Part shown: positions 5,600 to 5,948 of the stretch, piece by piece
Position numbering within the stretch: position 1 is the stretch's first letter
Layout: each line of letters starts with the position of its first letter
NCBI GenBank assembly: GCA_913020235.1
Contig: CAJWBT010000161.1
Location: 1-5,948, forward strand
DNA length: 5,948 nucleotides
Origin: an uncultured Chloroflexota bacterium
GTDB taxonomy: Bacteria > Chloroflexota > Dehalococcoidia > UBA3495
Reading direction: 5' to 3'
Notes under the pieces: generated by a model
What the model was told of the DNA's origin: nothing
Seen by the model: the letters and a program-made list of their open reading frames with translations, nothing else
Databases searched by the model: none
Position numbers and translations under genes: made by a program

Positions 5600-5748
5600 A
5601 AGTATGCGCTTCAGGCCCGTCAAATGGTCAGCCCGTCGCCATGCCCCCAGAACCCCCACTGGACCAGAAACTCCGGAACCACGGTTGACCCACTGGTTAC
5701 CCTGCCCTGGCCGCGGGACATCGACATCCACCGGCGCCGGGTGCTGAC

Positions 5749-5948
5749 TCAGCCAACGACCAGCATTTCATCGGTGCTGAACCGGGAAGAGAGCAGCCGC
5801 GGCCCCTCCTTGGTTATCAAGAACATGTCCTGCAAGTGCCAGTAGTCGACGTGGGGCTCCATGGCCAGCACCATGCCCTCCTCCAGCACATGCTGGCCGG
5901 TGCTGACGATGTAGGGCTCCTGCTGGTGCCACCAGGTCCCCACGCTGT
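5749..5948 (-). CDS. C-terminal part of an M24-family (creatinase/prolidase fold) protein, 5' partial
   Basis: The frame is open from the right window edge to a TGA at 5751-5749 and encodes the last 65 complete residues of a pita-bread-fold protein; an internal GTG at 5943 is not a real start. Recognisable features are a His (WHQQEP, codon 5928-5926) where the family has HExP, then LEEGMVLAMEPHVDY (family form GMvftiEPgiY, Glu codon 5859-5857) and LQDMFLITKEGPRLLS (family form xEDxvlVTedGxexLt). The family includes Xaa-Pro dipeptidase, aminopeptidase P, methionine aminopeptidase, creatinase and DMSP lyase DddP. In the last motif the usual metal-binding Glu appears as Gln (codon 5832-5830), so it may be a non-peptidase member. 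The N-terminal ligands lie outside the window. Confidence 0.8.
   Translation of the reverse strand, partial: SVGTWWHQQEPYIVSTGQHVLEEGMVLAMEPHVDYWHLQDMFLITKEGPRLLSSRFSTDEMLVVG

Noticed and set aside
4994..5731. 245-codon open frame antisense to the receiver-protein gene
   Set aside because: It is a shadow in GC-rich DNA: low-complexity Gly/Pro/Arg composition, no motif, and it lies opposite a well-supported gene and runs beyond it into the spacer.
5731..5740. Second copy of the palindrome CCGGCGCCGG (also at 4306-4315)
   Set aside because: Two copies of a GC-only decamer in GC-rich DNA, with different contexts, are not enough to claim a functional site.
5743..5753. Palindrome GCTGA-C-TCAGC over the M24 stop codon
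   Set aside because: The single-base spacer cannot form a stable RNA hairpin, and no other sign of a binding site was seen.

Overview
This is a GC-rich bacterial window with densely packed genes: five complete protein genes, two genes cut by the window edges, and short GC-rich spacers. The gene set is a NDUFAF7/MidA-type methyltransferase, a PQQ-type beta-propeller lipoprotein, a TrmI-type tRNA m1A58 methyltransferase, an HD-domain hydrolase, a receiver-domain protein and an M24 peptidase-fold protein. With the base composition, this fits Chloroflexota (SAR202 or Dehalococcoidia-like lineages). That assignment is inference: TrmI also occurs in Actinobacteria, Deinococcus-Thermus and Archaea, and the window has no rRNA or marker protein to settle it.

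Layout. Positions 3-95 hold the 3' end of a plus-strand gene, followed by two hairpins, the second a textbook Rho-independent terminator. Positions 171-2785 are a plus-strand pair whose stop and start codons overlap (ATGA): the methyltransferase, then a lipoprotein with an eight-bladed propeller built from 120-bp units. A 75-bp spacer with hairpins separates this pair from a convergent minus-strand operon at 4298-2861: trmI, then, 13 nt downstream, the HD-domain gene, whose ribosome binding site overlaps the trmI stop. A 391-bp divergent spacer (4299-4689) follows. It has no convincing gene, but carries probable promoters for both sides and an unusual set of mutually exclusive inverted repeats. 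Positions 4690-5574 encode a receiver domain fused to a long, repeat-bearing, low-complexity tail with two arginine-rich motifs. After a 174-bp convergent spacer, the C-terminus of an M24-fold protein runs off the right edge on the minus strand.

Functionally, the window mixes housekeeping (tRNA modification, a protein-methyltransferase family), envelope (lipoprotein) and signalling (receiver protein, HD hydrolase) genes. It does not look like a mobile island or a defence locus: no transposase, integrase, CRISPR array or attachment site was seen. The parts that look least ordinary are the receiver protein's tail, the structured spacer before it, the regular propeller lipoprotein coupled to a MidA-like enzyme, and an apparent metal-ligand change in the M24 protein.
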